Origin: Vitis vinifera
Taxonomy: Eukaryota > Streptophyta > Magnoliopsida > Vitales > Vitaceae
Reading direction: 5' to 3'
DNA: 64,000 nt
NCBI RefSeq assembly: GCF_030704535.1
Contig: NC_081811.1
Location: 2,429,501-2,493,500 of the forward strand
In this document: positions 11,140 through 24,090 of the stretch, in pieces
How the letters are laid out: each line of letters begins with the position of its first letter
Position numbering within the stretch: the stretch's first letter is position 1
Notes under the pieces: generated by a model
Database searches by the model: none
What the model was told of the DNA's origin: nothing
Seen by the model: only the letters and a program-made list of their open reading frames with translations
Translations under genes and position numbers: made by a program

Positions 11140-14100
11140 TTTGTGTGTGTAAAACCCCAGTTCACTTCCTGTAACACCTAGAGATTGAGAGAGATCAAAT
11201 TGTTGGACAATATTTTTGGAACAATTAAACCCACGAAAGTAAACCTTCCAAGGGCTGTGCTATTGTTCCCTATTTGCTTGAATCAAGACCCTTCCTCAAG
11301 AGGGGAGGTGATGAATCAAATCAATCAGTAACAAGGGCCAGGATCGTCAATCAATGACATTAGTTTCCTGTATTGCTGCAGCACTTTTCTTGACATTGTC
11401 TTGTAAATTATTTCTGATGGTATGAGCTGAGCTGAGCCGAGCCAATCATTATTACCAATTCAAATTCAAGAATTCTTAATGGCTTCTGCGGCCGTTTTTA
11501 CTCAAGGACTCAACTGTTTGTAGGCGCTTGTACTTTGTTGTTCTTGTTTCTTTTCTGCCTGGTTTCATCACCATCTTGAGTGTCTACCCTCCATCTGGTA
11601 TCAGTGATGGGGGTGGGCCTCTTTACCCTTTCTGGTAATATGTTATGCTTACCCACATAGAGAAGACGATATTGATATGGCAGCTGAATTGGTCACCGAC
11701 ATGCCCTCTATTAGCATTGCTCTATTCCATATATAGCTTCTACTAATGGATTTGCTTTGGCTGCAGCCATCGCTCATCATTTTCATCTTCTTTTATGCTT
11801 CATTTGACTGCTCTGCTCGTATATGATTACAAAGCACAAACGAAAACCAAAACTTCCATTCAACTGGGCCTACTACGACTGTTTTAAGGTTTGTCGAATA
11901 CGGGGGCGTGTTCGCTTATCTGCCAAGAAAAAATAAGGAGGATAAGCCACAAACATTGATTTTCTATTAATTCTCACCATTCCAAATACCCTACTCATTG
12001 GTTGTTTCCAGAATTAAATACTCTTTGTTTTGGAACCCTTTCCCGTTTGCTTTTATTGTTGCTTCCGACATTTACTACCCTCTGATAACAATTATGGATT
12101 ATGGATGAAAACTCACGAGATCACAGGTGAGGGTGGTGGTGGTGGAGGTGGTTGGAAGAAGAATCTGGACTTTAGACATGCAGGACCCACTCGTGAAAGC
12201 CCAGTGCTTTTGAGCCTTGACTTTAAAAACCATGTAAAAACAAGGGGGTTTTTAAGCATAACCTTTGTCTTTCATGGTGGTTGGATTATCCTTACTTGTG
12301 TCTTATTATTTAATGCCAAAGGTGTATCCTTCTGGAGGATTCAATTCACTAACCCATGTGAAGTCAACTGTAAAAATTAAAAAAAAATAAACAAAAAGAT
12401 AATAATTAGACGAGATCATAGTTTGACTGTTTGAGAGGCATATTCATATAAGGCATATAGGACAATCATCTTGAAAGTTTGAGAGCTTTGAACTTGGCTT
12501 ACAAAAATTGTAAGCTCCACCCAACAGTCTTGTGATTGTGACCCTTAAGAAAGCTCTAAAAACTTGGCCTTCCTGGATGGCACCTTTCATTATATACAGA
12601 GATATTTGAACTTCTATCATCTCACTTATTTTGGCATTTTCCCAACTTTCACTGGAGTCATTTTCATGGTACATGCCAGCAACCTAACAAGACATTAAAG
12701 GTAACTAGGTAATGATTTTCACACTAGCAATACTAATAAGCAATAGGCTAACCCCAAATTTCACCTATAAACTCAATCCAATCATGTTGAAACTCGCCAT
12801 CCATAGCTTGTTAAGCTAAATTTTTACCTGGGTCGGTAGGATTACCAAAGTAGAATGAATCTGTGTGCTTGGGTCACTCTTTGATTGGCTGTGTTTCCTG
12901 GGTCAAACTGTGTGCTATCAATCAGGCGTGCAGAACTTAAAGGTGTCGGCATGAATTGGGCAGAGTTTTAGAGAAGTTTGTCAATTGTTGATTATCACGC
13001 AACCAAGTTGTTGGATGAAACGCAATGTGAAACACATTGGTCTGCTTTCACTGTATTTCTATGTAATGTGAAAAATGAAAACAACCCCTTGAATAAGATG
13101 GATGAATGCTCAGTTCTAACAAGTAAGCCAAAAGCAAATGACTTCATTATGCACGCCACTCTGTTGTGACTGACCCCCTTTTGTCCATATTATCAACAAA
13201 GTCAAGTTTCCTTAATGCACTCACAATCATGGTTCACAAGAAGATAACATATTGGTTGGATAAGTAACGAATATCGGAATAGTTTAGCAAAGATAAGCCA
13301 AGCGATTTAATTCAGAAAGACTCACCTAACCATGCCTTGGAATGGTCAACTGGGAATTAGTCCAAAGTTGGAGCCGAGAGCCTGGCTGCGTCAAGCGAAG
13401 AATCACGGTGTGGACGCATAAGCCGCAGCTAAATGACCAGCCAAATAGATTAATGGGTGCCTAAACAAAAGACAAAGGAATAGATTAATGCGTTGCTGAC
13501 CCAAAAAAATTAAGGGTTTTGTCTGTAATGGCAAATAAAGAAAACCCATTAGAAGAAAGTGACTTGATGATGATGTCTTGGGGAATATATTCACACCATA
13601 AACAGCTAATTTACAAGGAACATTGTATAATAAAGTGAAAAACAAGGATTAAAGAAAGTTAAGAAACCAAAGTGATAGAATTGGTGATTGACAAGATGCA
13701 TACTAGGCATATATTCTAAGGGGGAAAAAGGAAAGGCCTAGAAAGTCAAATGTAGAGACAGAGTTCCATGTCCTTGTCCAAAAGCTTAGCTGTTTCTACC
13801 GTATGGTGGTGGCATGAGGCATTTCAAAAGCAATCCCAACAGCTTAAAATTAAAAGGGTCATTTGTGGGGTTCTACCACAAGTGGTCCCTTGATAGTACA
13901 ATCCAAAATTCCCAACCACTAGTAGATGGGTTTCCCTCCATCAAAACAATGCCAATTCCTGAATTTTGCTGTTTTCCTAAACTCCAAACAAACCCATCTA
14001 CAGAAGCAATCAGGAGCTGACAAGGAAATTAATCAAATCAACGTCAGAAAGATGGCGAAACCCATGATTCGGACTCGTGCCCAATCATTTCTTTGTAAAT

Positions 14101-15460
14101 TTTTGATGCCTCCTTTTGGTGGATGGGGTTTGTTTTTGGCTTTGTGAGGGCAATGGGATTTGATGGTCTGCCACCATGAACACCATCTCTTGCCCATTCT
14201 AAGCCTATTACTAAGAAAAATCCACCCTTTTTTTCCGCTAAATTAACTTTCGGTGTCACCTTTTTGTACTGAACTTAGGATTTTTGATCCATAATGGGAT
14301 ACAAAGAGAGAATGGAAGATCAAAATGGGATTCAATTCCTCTAACCTTTTCTGCGTATAGCAAATCAAACAGTTCTCCCCACAGTAGAAACAGGTTCTTA
14401 TGGTGCTAAAAAGGACAACTGAGAAGACTCAGCTTTCAATTATTCAAAAGACAAAATGAAAAGGCACCGAACAAAGCTATGAAAATATGGAAAAACAGTG
14501 ATGATTATGGAAATTATAACACAATCCAGAGACAATGCACCATCACTATAACAGACAACCTTCATTTTTCTTGTGAGTTCAAGCACATTTTGGAAGATGC
14601 CATGGGAGGTTTCAGCAATGAAGTTTCCATGTAATTGAACATGCATAAAGGCAAAGTAACTGGGAAACAAAGAAAGGATTTTCCATATCTAGATAAAGAA
14701 TAATTGCATAGACCCACTAACTGCTATTCAGGTTCAGTCAGTTTTTGGACTCTCAAACTAATTCCCAAGTGAGGAGGTGCATGGACCAAAACCTGAAGAC
14801 AAGGGTGAAATTCGGAAGTTGTTCCAAGTTTTCTTGAGAAAATCTAGATATCCAGAAGCGGGAAAAATGAAGAATAAACTTCAGAAAGAATACAAAGATT
14901 ATTTCTGTTGGAGCTGGGGAAGGGAAAACCTGACTGAAAAGTAAATAAGCAAACAAAATCTTTATATAACTGAAGAACACAAGTATATAACATACACGTT
15001 CACAATACAATGGATATATTTCGGTTCATCTTCTGAAATTAGTGCTTGTAATAGTAACCATTTACTGAAACTGATCGATAAACCTGAGTGTTATCCCCAT
15101 ACTTCTCCTTATTTGCAACTGGAAGGCAAAGGGGTGAGCTTTTCTATTAGTTGGTTCAGCCAAGTCTCATATATGAGCTCCAATCTGATACCAAATTGCT
15201 AAAACTGGCCTTCTAGGATGAAATACCTTCTAAACACTTGACCGAAAGAGGCAGTTATCTCCAGACCAAGAACAACTATTTTCCAAAGGTGCAGAACTCC
15301 CATATCAGCACCATAATGGTAACACAGTAAGAAGTAGCACTACACAATCTCATAACTACACACCATCACTGCAGAATGGGGAAAAATGACCCAGAGTGAA
15401 ATGTCAAGCTCCTGTTAAGTATGGCTGCTTGTAGGCTGTAGGTAAGGTTAAAGAAGTTTA
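11140..15460. other. Gene-poor intergenic stretch
   Basis: About 4.3 kb with only short, unrelated open frames of unusual composition on either strand. A GGT-rich run (poly-Gly if read) near 12130 is a simple repeat. The last few hundred bases, from about 14700, are the 3' flank of the minus-strand GID1 gene. No gene is supported. Confidence 0.5.
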
Positions 15461-17277
15461 TTAACAGTTAGATTTCACGAAATTCTTTATCTCCTCCATG
15501 AGGCAATAGAAGTGATCGTTATTTGGCAAGAAGTAGAAACCTATAGTAGCCTGCTCTAGGAATAAGAGATTCACATCTTGCCCAGCTTTCTTGAGCCCTT
15601 CAACATAAGCCAATTGCCAGTCTTGAACAAGATCAAAACCAGCCACGACAACGAGGCTTTTGGGGAAGTTGAGCCCTTCTAGGCTTTTGCCCCTGGGACC
15701 AAACGGATTACATGCTGGATGATCTCTATCTTCCCCTTCAGGGAGAAAAGCCCTCCAGTACCAATCCCGGTCTTGGATTGTGACAAAGTATTTTCCATCC
15801 AATCTCTTCTCTGATTCAGTTCTCTCTTGCCCACCAAACATTGGGTGAAGGAGGATATTACCCAATACCTCAATACCTGATTCAGCTGCCCTCACTGCAA
15901 CATGATGAGTGATATTGCCACCAGAACTATCTCCGGCCAAGTACACATGAACCTTGGAGTCCTTTCCACTCTGAAGCCATGATCTTGATTTAACCCACTT
16001 AAGAGCTGCCCATCCATCATCATATGCACATGGGTATCGATGTTCGGGTGACCGGCGATAATTCACGGACACCACAACTGCCTTGCAATTCCCCACAAGC
16101 CGGCGGCAAAAATAATCATATATAGCACTATTGGCGGAGGAATGAGTGAAGCTTCCACCATGGAAGAAAAGAATGACAGGTACAATCTCAGTGGTGCTCA
16201 AGGGCTTTTCCAGCTCTATGATCCCCCACTGCGCCTCATTTTCAGGCGCAGGCTGGTAAACCCGGTTGAGAAGACCGGTTGTTTTATCAACGATATCAAA
16301 AGAGAAAACCCCATCAACCGGAAAAGAATTGGCGGGGGCTTTTCGCTCAAGAAACTCCGCCAATTCACGTTCAAAAGTGCCATCTGGCCGGCGAAGGAGA
16401 TTGTATGCTAGCTTGAAATTGGAAATGAGAATCCAAGTATTGAGCGGAACCACCCTCTGCATAGAAACATGGATTGAAGGAATTAGAAGTGCTATTTATC
16501 AATTGCAGTCAACGAAGAGACACAAACCTAAAAACATTAAGCATAAGGTTGATGATCATATGCATCGGTTATATAGAATAACAATTTTGAAAATTCTATA
16601 GAAAATCAACTAACAATCTGAGGGAAAAACAGAAATCCAACGACAAAAAAGGCCAAGAAATGATACAAAGTTGACTGAAAATCACTACAAAACAAGAAAA
16701 ATAAGCAGAGCAATTTCAAAAGAGCTTTAAATCAGAATTCAAACCCTTCAAACTGAAGCTAAAAGAAAGAAGAACGAACAAAAAAATGAACCTTCTGCTC
16801 CAAATTGAACTCATATTCACAAACTTCAACTTTCCAGAACAAGAACAGAAACTCAAAATCAGAAAACATGGAAGAGAGGAAAATCAAATATCGTTGTAAT
16901 TAATAAAAAAATAGAAAAAAAAACATCATAGAAATGTCCAAAAAAATTAAGCTGAGTAGCGACAACAACCCGAAAACACACTAAAATCCCTTCAAATTGA
17001 AGAAAACAATAAGCCTTTCTGCTCCAAATCAGACTTCTGAACCTCCAACTTCCCAGAACCCAAACAACAAACAGCAAAAGAAAAAAAGAAAAGAAAAAAA
17101 AAAGCAAAAAAACTCAAACCCAGTGTCAGAAACATGACAAAAAACTAACGAAACAAACAAAATCAAAGAAACCCATTAACCAAAATCACCATTTGACTTC
17201 AACCCTCGACAGACCAATCAAAAGAGAAGAAGAAATACCTTAGATTCATTGTGGTTGACTTCATCACTCCCGGCCAT
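15461..17277 (-). CDS. GID1B: Gibberellin receptor, GID1B/C type
   Basis: Two exons on the minus strand: 17277-17239 (MAGSDEVNHNESK, 13 codons) and 16456-15461, joined in phase 0 over a 782-bp intron, give 344 residues, the usual GID1 length. The short first exon and the splice just before RVVPLNTW are the family hallmark. The protein is nuclear/cytosolic; it binds bioactive gibberellin, closes its N-terminal lid and recruits DELLA repressors for SCF-driven destruction. Visible: the lid region TWILISNFKLAYNLLRRPDG (about residues 20-40), HGGSF (about 112-116), GDSSGG with the nucleophile Ser at about 191, and FDLVQDW with the Asp. The third catalytic residue, His in active carboxylesterases, is Ile in EQATIGFYFLPNN, so it is a receptor and not an enzyme. 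GID1B versus GID1C cannot be separated here. The ATG is preceded by a purine at -3. Confidence 0.96.
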
Positions 17278-17700
17278 GATTCAACAACCCCCAAAGCCCC
17301 AATTTCGAAACCCAGGAAACAAACAATCGTCAAAACACAAGAATAATCTTCACTCCACAGCCACCGCTCATAGCTCTTGAAAAAGAGTGTCTGGAAATGG
17401 AAGAAGACTAGTCCCCCTCAGTGAGGCCCCCTCACATTTGATTCCTAGTTTAGAGGTCTGAACGAGAAGAGACACTTCTGAAAAATAAGCAGAAAGGACC
17501 AAGTCACTGAGAAGTGAGAACTAAAGGATCGAAGAGATATTAGAGAGCGAGAAAGAGAGAGGGGGAAGGGGGAGGAGGTGCGTAGGATAAGAGAGCGGCG
17601 CAAGAAAGAGGAGGCGTGGAGTCAAACGCTAAGGAACGACGGTGGTGGACGGAGACGACAGAGACGACAAAGCAGGGCGGCCGAAATAAACTGTTTGGTG
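17278..17700 (-). promoter_or_regulatory. GID1 5' leader and proximal promoter
   Basis: On the minus strand this stretch is pyrimidine-rich (TCTCTCCCTCTTTCTCGC-like runs near 17540-17570), as in plant 5' leaders and Y-patch promoters. No clear TATA box is found, which is common in Y-patch genes. The transcription start cannot be fixed. Confidence 0.4.
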
Positions 17701-18689
17701 GCCCCCACCTTTTTTGTTTTTTAACCATGTTCTCATTTATTATTTTTTTATTAATTTTTTTTTGCCTCTTTTTCTAACACATTTGGTCTTCGACTCCTTT
17801 GCAAGACATGTAAAGGGCTATTGTCACTCTCTAATGCCTACTCTCTCCATTTTTAAGATTTCATCCTACTCTCCTTAATTATTCCCTTTCATTATTAATT
17901 AATTTTAATATTTAATTTCAACCTCAATCTTTTCTCTAATTCCAATCATTCTCAATTTTATTGTTCATAATTGCGATATTCTTAATAATAGTCCCTCCTG
18001 TGCTTTTCATTCTTATAGTACTTTTTTGTTTTTATTGTATTTATAAAATAATATAAATATTTTAATTTTAAAAAAAATTCTAAAAATAAATAATAATTAA
18101 AAATTCAAATATGGTTTTTAAGGGTGTTTGAATGTAATTTTTAAATACGGGCAACCTGATTTCTTAAAATGATTTAGAATTTAATTGAAAGAGTAGAAAA
18201 TAACTTTTATATTAATAATATTTTTTATAATGGTTCTAAATTATATCATTGATAATATTTTGAATTTATTTGATACTGGTTATTATGGAACAGTTAGCAC
18301 CCGAAAATTTGGGTCTTTATAAAGAGTTTTAAGGACTTGGTCATGAACATTTTTTCGATTCTTCTCAATCATAAAAAATAATAATAATATTTTTTATTAT
18401 TTAGCAAATTTTAAACTTTTCACTTATTTTTTATATTTTTAAAAATGAATTAAAAAAATTTAATCAAGATCAGATTAAACTTTCATAAGAAAATGTTTTT
18501 TATTTTACGTGTTGCATAAATTTTTGTGTAGTTTGAATGAGAGATTAAGCAAAATTTAATGCGATTGGGATAATAAATGAATGTGGGTGGGGAAGGAAAA
18601 AGAGGTGTGGAAATAGCCAAAATCATTAGATTTCCGAAACAAGAAATAAAAGGAAGGAGACAAAAGAGTTTTCCTGCGTGTGGCCGACG

Positions 18690-19600
18690 CCAAGGCACGT
18701 GGCGACAAAGGGCTCCGTCTCGACGCTTTTGCCAAACACACCCTCTTCGAAATTCACCAAACTGCCCCCACACTCTCCGCCCATTCTCCCGTCTTTGCCA
18801 CTGAGGAAGACACGTGTTTTGTCTTTTAGCGAAAAGCGCGTGACGGCATGTTTTTTGTCATGGCCTCAGCGTGGGGAGGTCCCTTTTTCCTGGGCCCATC
18901 CCCGGTGGTGGCCCAGTGGGCTTTGGATTTTGTCGTTCTCCACGGGTGTATTAAATCAATTAGTACTTCCGCCACGTGTCGAAAAATTATTTCGTGGGCC
19001 CCATCCTGTATTATCCTTATTCTCCAAACGAGCTCATACGATGATGATAATGATCACCTCCCCCGAGGGCCCCACTTCATCCATCGCCACGTGTATTTGT
19101 GGATTTTTTTCTCTCTGACGTGCACTCCCCGCCATTGGATATGTAGCAACTTTGTTCGCTACGTCAATTCAATCTTGACCCTTGATTTTGTTTACCGAAG
19201 AAAAATCGCAACATGGTTAATCATATTTTAAAAGTTTTAAATAATTGAAATGCCGACACGTGTGAGGACGGTGTGGAATATTTTTGGACAGACGTTGCAA
19301 AGATTGAAGTTGATAGACATACGGAAACTTGATTTACAAGTTTTTACGATACGACTTTTGTGTCTGTCCACATAATCCCACGTTTTCGAAGAAAACCGTA
19401 ATTAAAAATATTTTTTATTTTTTTATTTTTTATTTTATGTATATATTTGTATAAAAGGACAAAAAACGCATGGAAGAGGAGATTGATTAATTTTGAAAAA
19501 AATAATATTAAAAAAATGAAACAAAATTAGGGTGATAGTGGTTGGGAATTTGGACACATTCAAGTTGTCGTCACGTGAAGGTGGCTAAGCACGTGGCACA
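18690..19600. promoter_or_regulatory. Cluster of seven CACGTG G-boxes
   Basis: Palindromic CACGTG occurs at 18696, 18811, 18973, 19088, 19257, 19572 and 19590, in contexts such as GGCACGTGGC and GCCACGTGTC that fit bZIP (ABRE) and bHLH (PIF/MYC) binding. A random 900-base stretch would hold about 0.2. The surrounding DNA is GC-richer than its neighbours. The nearest recognised gene is GID1 on the minus strand, whose ATG is 1.4-2.3 kb away, so the cluster lies upstream of it. No gene is seen to the right for 11 kb. An unseen non-coding transcript is also possible. Confidence 0.55.
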
Positions 19601-19799
19601 CACACGGCCATGACCAAATATATTGCCGTGATGCTTCCACACTCTCCTTTTCCTTTCGCTTTCCCTTTCCCCCCTTCTTTTTCGTTTCTTCTTTGCTTGT
19701 TTTCCTTGTACGCGTCTCTTTCTTTCTTTGAATACGCTTTCGGAGAAATCATTATTTTTATATTTTTTTTATTTTTAATACTTTTTTTTGGTGTATAAT

Positions 19800-21067
19800 T
19801 TTGATTAATTTTTTTAAAAAATATTTATATGAAATTGGGAGGAAGGGGGATTAGGTCAACAAATGAGAAGAGGTTTTGGCGTGTAGTGGGAGGATTGGGT
19901 CAATTGCCTTCTCTTATTCTTCCCCCCATGTTTTTTGGATCCCCAAATTTCGAACATTTTTTCTGCTTTCTCTCCTTGGATTGGATTTGGGAATTTTTTT
20001 TTTAGTTCTTTTCCATTTGAAGATAACGGATTCAATGGATAAGCGTTGTTTTCAATCATCTAGTCTTGTCATTAAATATAATGTTTCATAAAACATGTAG
20101 GAAATAATGAAACTTATTTAACTCTTTACGCTATATTTGCTCGTTGAAAAATGAGAAAAACAATGTGAAGAAAATAAAAAAAATAAATAAATTTAAAATT
20201 AATAAATTATTTTATATATTATTTCAAATTCATTTTATTATATAATTAAAATATATATAAATTTTTAATAATTTTAATCTTTGTATATATATATTTTATG
20301 TTAAAACAAAACATTAAAAAATCATTTATTTTAAATAAAAATAAAAACACATTTAAATAAACTAGTTTAGTGATGCAGGTTTTTCACTTTTGAAAACAAG
20401 AAAATTTGAATGACCTCACATTATGAAAATTGTACAAAATAAAATATTCATGTTTTAAAATGATTTTGGTAAAAGGAATTTATAATGTTTGTGTGAACAA
20501 TGTTTTTATTATAAATGTCTTTAATTCTAGTATTAAAAAAATAAAAAATAAATAAAAATTACACTTTGTCAAATCATTTCTGCTGGCTTATGTTCGATTC
20601 AAACAAAAAAAAGTAGAGAAAAAGAAAATAAAAATTAAATTCAATAAAAATTAAATAATTTAAAAGTATATAAAATTTTAATAAATTTTAATTATATTTG
20701 ATTTTTTTTTTTAACCAAACACAATCTTAATGTTTTCCAAAAACGTGTTCATATTATTAAAATTAAGAATTTAAAGAGTATCTCTTTAAAACAAATTATT
20801 TTTGAGAGAGTGACGTGGCTTTTTATTGCTTTTGAAAATTGATTTCTAATTGATTTTTTATGGTTTTCTAATTGATTTCTACATTAAGAAGTTTGAAAAT
20901 TGAAAAGGCATAAGTGCTTCCAAAGTAAACGATACCAAAATATGACAAAAGTGTTTTGTTTTAATTCAATAGATGTTGTTTGTTTTATGTAAAATACTTT
21001 CTCACAACATCTTCATGGTATTTTGCTTTTGTTTTTCTGTTTTCTATTGAAGCAATAATTATACTAA
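19800..21067. other. AT-rich intergenic DNA with dispersed elements
   Basis: There is no gene. Blocks at about 20140-20390 and 20595-20735 are very AT-rich and resemble the element at 3675-3975 (AATAAATTATTTTAT, TTTCAAATTCATTTTAT; the second ends in AACCAAACAC). They are probably remnants of one MITE-like family. Confidence 0.4.
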
Positions 21068-21346
21068 GGTGGTGTTTGTTTTTTTACTTAATTCTAAATA
21101 GAACCTTAATACTTAATAGTATTAAATATTAAGTTGTTTGTTTTTGTAGTATTTTATTTCTATTAAGTATTAAAAAATAAAAAAAAAACCATTGTATTAT
21201 TTTTTCTATTTAGAAAAAGCCATATATTTTGGTTTTTTCTATTTAGTAAAAAGTTTATAATAAGTTATGAAAAAATAAAAAAACAAACAACTTAATTTCT
21301 AAAACTAAATGGTTTTCAGCAAAAAATCAAAAAAACAAACACCACC
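21068..21346. mobile_element. Tourist-like (PIF/Harbinger) MITE
   Basis: A 279-bp element with terminal inverted repeats: GGTGGTGTTTGTTTTTT at the left and its complement AAAAAACAAACACCACC at the right, apart from one extra base. A 3-base TAA sits on both sides (before 21068 and after 21346), the target duplication of PIF/Harbinger elements. The interior also folds (AAGTTGTTTGTTTTT against AAAAACAAACAACTT). There is no coding sequence. Confidence 0.85.
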
Positions 21347-21739
21347 TAAAATCCCATCAGAGCTACCTTTTCTAGATTTTTTTTTATATAAATAAAATTA
21401 AATGAGAATAAAAATTAATATAAAATAAAATTAGAAAAATAGCAGCATTATCCATAAAAAGGTAGATATGCTCCAAAGTCCTTCAGCCCCACCAAGGGCG
21501 CTACCATCAATTTGGCATATGAAGACAAAGCTGAATACAATGAATGTAATTGATTGGGATCTCTCTATAAACACAAAACTCATGACATGAGTAACACCAA
21601 TCATCTTCATTCATGCTCCCATCACTATGCATTAATATCATATTTATCTTTTTTTTTTTTTTTTCTTTCTTCTTGATGGAAATTTTGAAAATAGGGTTTA
21701 AGGGTTGTTTTGTAACTATCCATCATAATACTTTTTTTT

Positions 21740-21990
21740 AGTATTTTTCCTTTTCTTCGTTCTTGAAAAAAAAAGAAAAAAAATAAAAATAATGAAAAAT
21801 AAAAAATTAATTTAAATTTAATAAATTATTTTTTTACATGTTTATTTAAATTCATTTTATTTGTTTTATATGAAAGTAAAATAATTAAAAATTTTATAAA
21901 TTTTTAATTAATTTAAATTATATATGATTTTCTTTTATAGTTTTCATGATAAATCAAAGACGAAATTCTTTTTTTTTTTTTTTTTCCTTA
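21740..21990 (+). mobile_element. AT-rich dispersed element (copy 3)
   Basis: This shares the order of motifs with the block at 20140-20390 and, inverted, with 3675-3975: GAAAAAAAAAGAAAAAAA, AATAAATTATTTTTTTA, TTTAAATTCATTTTAT, ATATGATTTTCTTTTAT. It is probably the same MITE-like family; the ends are not defined. Confidence 0.35.
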
Positions 21991-23500
21991 ATACTTTCGA
22001 GGAATTGTTATTACGAGTTTCAATTTCTTTACCCTCTAAGGCGATAATATAAAATATTAATAAAACCATATTAGTAAATTAAGCTTAAACTAAGATTTTG
22101 ATCATTAGAGCATGTGTTAGTTAACCAAAAGTAGAATATTTTTTCTTTGTGTCCCATTAGTTGGTGCTTAGTTACAAGAAGCCCCAAAAGAATAGAACAC
22201 CCACTTTTCATGGGGCCCCAACCCTGTCCTCTGGACACTAAGAAAAGAAAAATATTGGGGTCCAAATCCAACTGCATTAGGCTCAAAAAGCTTTTGGGAT
22301 TTGCAGAAATGAAGTCTAATGGTTAGACAGTGTTCCGCATAGCCTGCAAACTTCACATTTCCTACATCAACAGCTGCTCTGAAGCTAGAGGGGTTTATGT
22401 TTTTTGACACTGCAATGGAGAAGACAGTACACATGAAGTATTAAAGAAAATGGGTTTGGAGGGCAGCCCAGATTTACGGGCACCCTTTGCTTGATGGTCA
22501 AGAAAAATGGGTGTTTGGAAAAAAATACAGAGGAAGAAACTAGTGGAGAGAATTATAAAATGGTGAATTTTTTGTTTTTTTTTGGGGGAGGGGGGGTCTG
22601 TTCTGTTGGTAGGGAGAAGGGTAGAAAGCAAAGGTAGTGGTGGTTAGGGTCCTAGAAAGACTTAAATGGAGGCAAGGGGTTTGACCCCCACTAGACTTCT
22701 TAGCAGGCATCTGTCTGAGATACATGCATGGTGGTGGTGGTGGGGGGTGGGTTCAATTCACTGAATTTGAAAGGGGAAAAAAAAAACATTTGGTTCAAAT
22801 CATTTCATTGCTAGAATCAGAGTACTACAACTGTTACTTCTGTACCTTCCTTGACTGAAGTTTGAAGCTGATTCCATGTGATGGATGAGCTGAGGTTAGG
22901 ACTTAGGACAACTAACAGCCCCAAACTTGGACAAAACTGGGATTCACTTTTCCAAAATGGTCAAGGCATGCTGCCCCATTCCCTTATCCCATCAGCTTTC
23001 TCTACTGGCATCACCCCATTATGAAACACAAGGAAAAACTGGCTTCTTTTGTCAGTCTTAATCTTCTGTTCTCATTGTCAAAGTTAGTAGGCTCTCCACA
23101 CTTCTGCAAAAAGAAGCATTCAGAGTGGAACTAACATGCTATGCTTATCCAGATATCTTAAGGAAAGCAGATAGGACATGAAAAGATAAAGTCTTCCAAT
23201 AATAGTCTTACCCTGACTTTTCGTCCTTGGCTTGCTTTGCTTTACTTGTTTGGGCTTTCCACAAAATTTTCTTCTTTTTTTTTTTCCTTTTTTTTTTTTT
23301 TCCAACCAGTTTGCTACCTCATTGGTGGCTCATTCATAATCATTGAAGTCATTATATCATTTGATGTGGATGTTATTTGCATTCATGTGTAGAGATGTAA
23401 ATGGTGATTTAGCACTTAGTCTTCCCAATAATTCATGCTAAGAAGAAATTAAATTTTTTTGCCTTACCGTGACTACACAGGTGGGGTCTAAGAGGAGAGA
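21991..23500. other. Gene-free stretch
   Basis: Short overlapping minus-strand open frames at about 22071-22725 have no recognisable product and are interrupted by simple runs (G-rich near 22580 and 22735, T-rich near 23275). I see no gene, RNA or complete mobile element. Confidence 0.4.
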
Positions 23501-23847
23501 AATAAAGTGTGGACTGGAATATGAATCTGGAAGCCACGGAACTATCAATCACAGCTGATATTAGTACGGAAAAAAGAAATCAATCATACCAGTTTCTTGA
23601 AGAATATATCTCTTTGATCGGTTCAAAGTTCTCTTTCTTTAAGGCGCTCACTGAAGCTTGTACTTCTTCTAGAGTTCTTGAATTGATTTCTGCCATTCTG
23701 GTACTGCCTTTACCACAAAGAGGACAGCTGTTGCACAAACTCCCGAATGCAGCAAAAAGGTGATTGAAAAGGGTACATGAAAGGAGAAAAAAACAACAAT
23801 ATAATTTCAATTTCTCACAAATGTCACTTCTCAGTTCTGATGCCCAT

Positions 23848-24090
23848 TGGCAGGAGTTCCTCTGACCCAATGAAAAGAATGGAAGAGTAAGAAACTGCCT
23901 AGGCATCGAGGCAAATTACCCAAAGAGGTCTGACACATTTTGAAGTATGCCTACCCAAATGGCCTGGTCACCAGGAGCTCTGACCCAATCAAAATTATGG
24001 AAGAGTAAGAAACTGCCTAGGCATCAAACCAACTTACCCAAACTCACCAGTGATCCTGCCTTGCCTTTAACACTTATAATGTCTAGAAGA
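23848..24090. repeat. 119-bp tandem duplication
   Basis: A block with CAGGAG...TCTGACCCAAT then GGAAGAGTAAGAAACTGCCT and AGGCATC recurs at 23881 and 24000, period about 119. The copies differ by small substitutions. The DNA is non-coding. Confidence 0.8.

Noticed and set aside
12030-12380. 116-codon plus frame with a glycine run
   Set aside because: The glycine run is a GGT simple repeat. There is no homology, splice context or flanking support.
18678-19231. Overlapping plus frames of 146 and 127 codons
   Set aside because: Two frames of similar length overlap in the GC-richer G-box island; neither resembles a protein. Open frames are expected by chance in GC-richer DNA.
23509-23763. 84-codon frame starting MDWNMNLEATELSI
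   Set aside because: Composition is fairly protein-like, but there is no recognised domain, no splice partner, and the frame ends at the 119-bp repeat. Not enough to call a gene.
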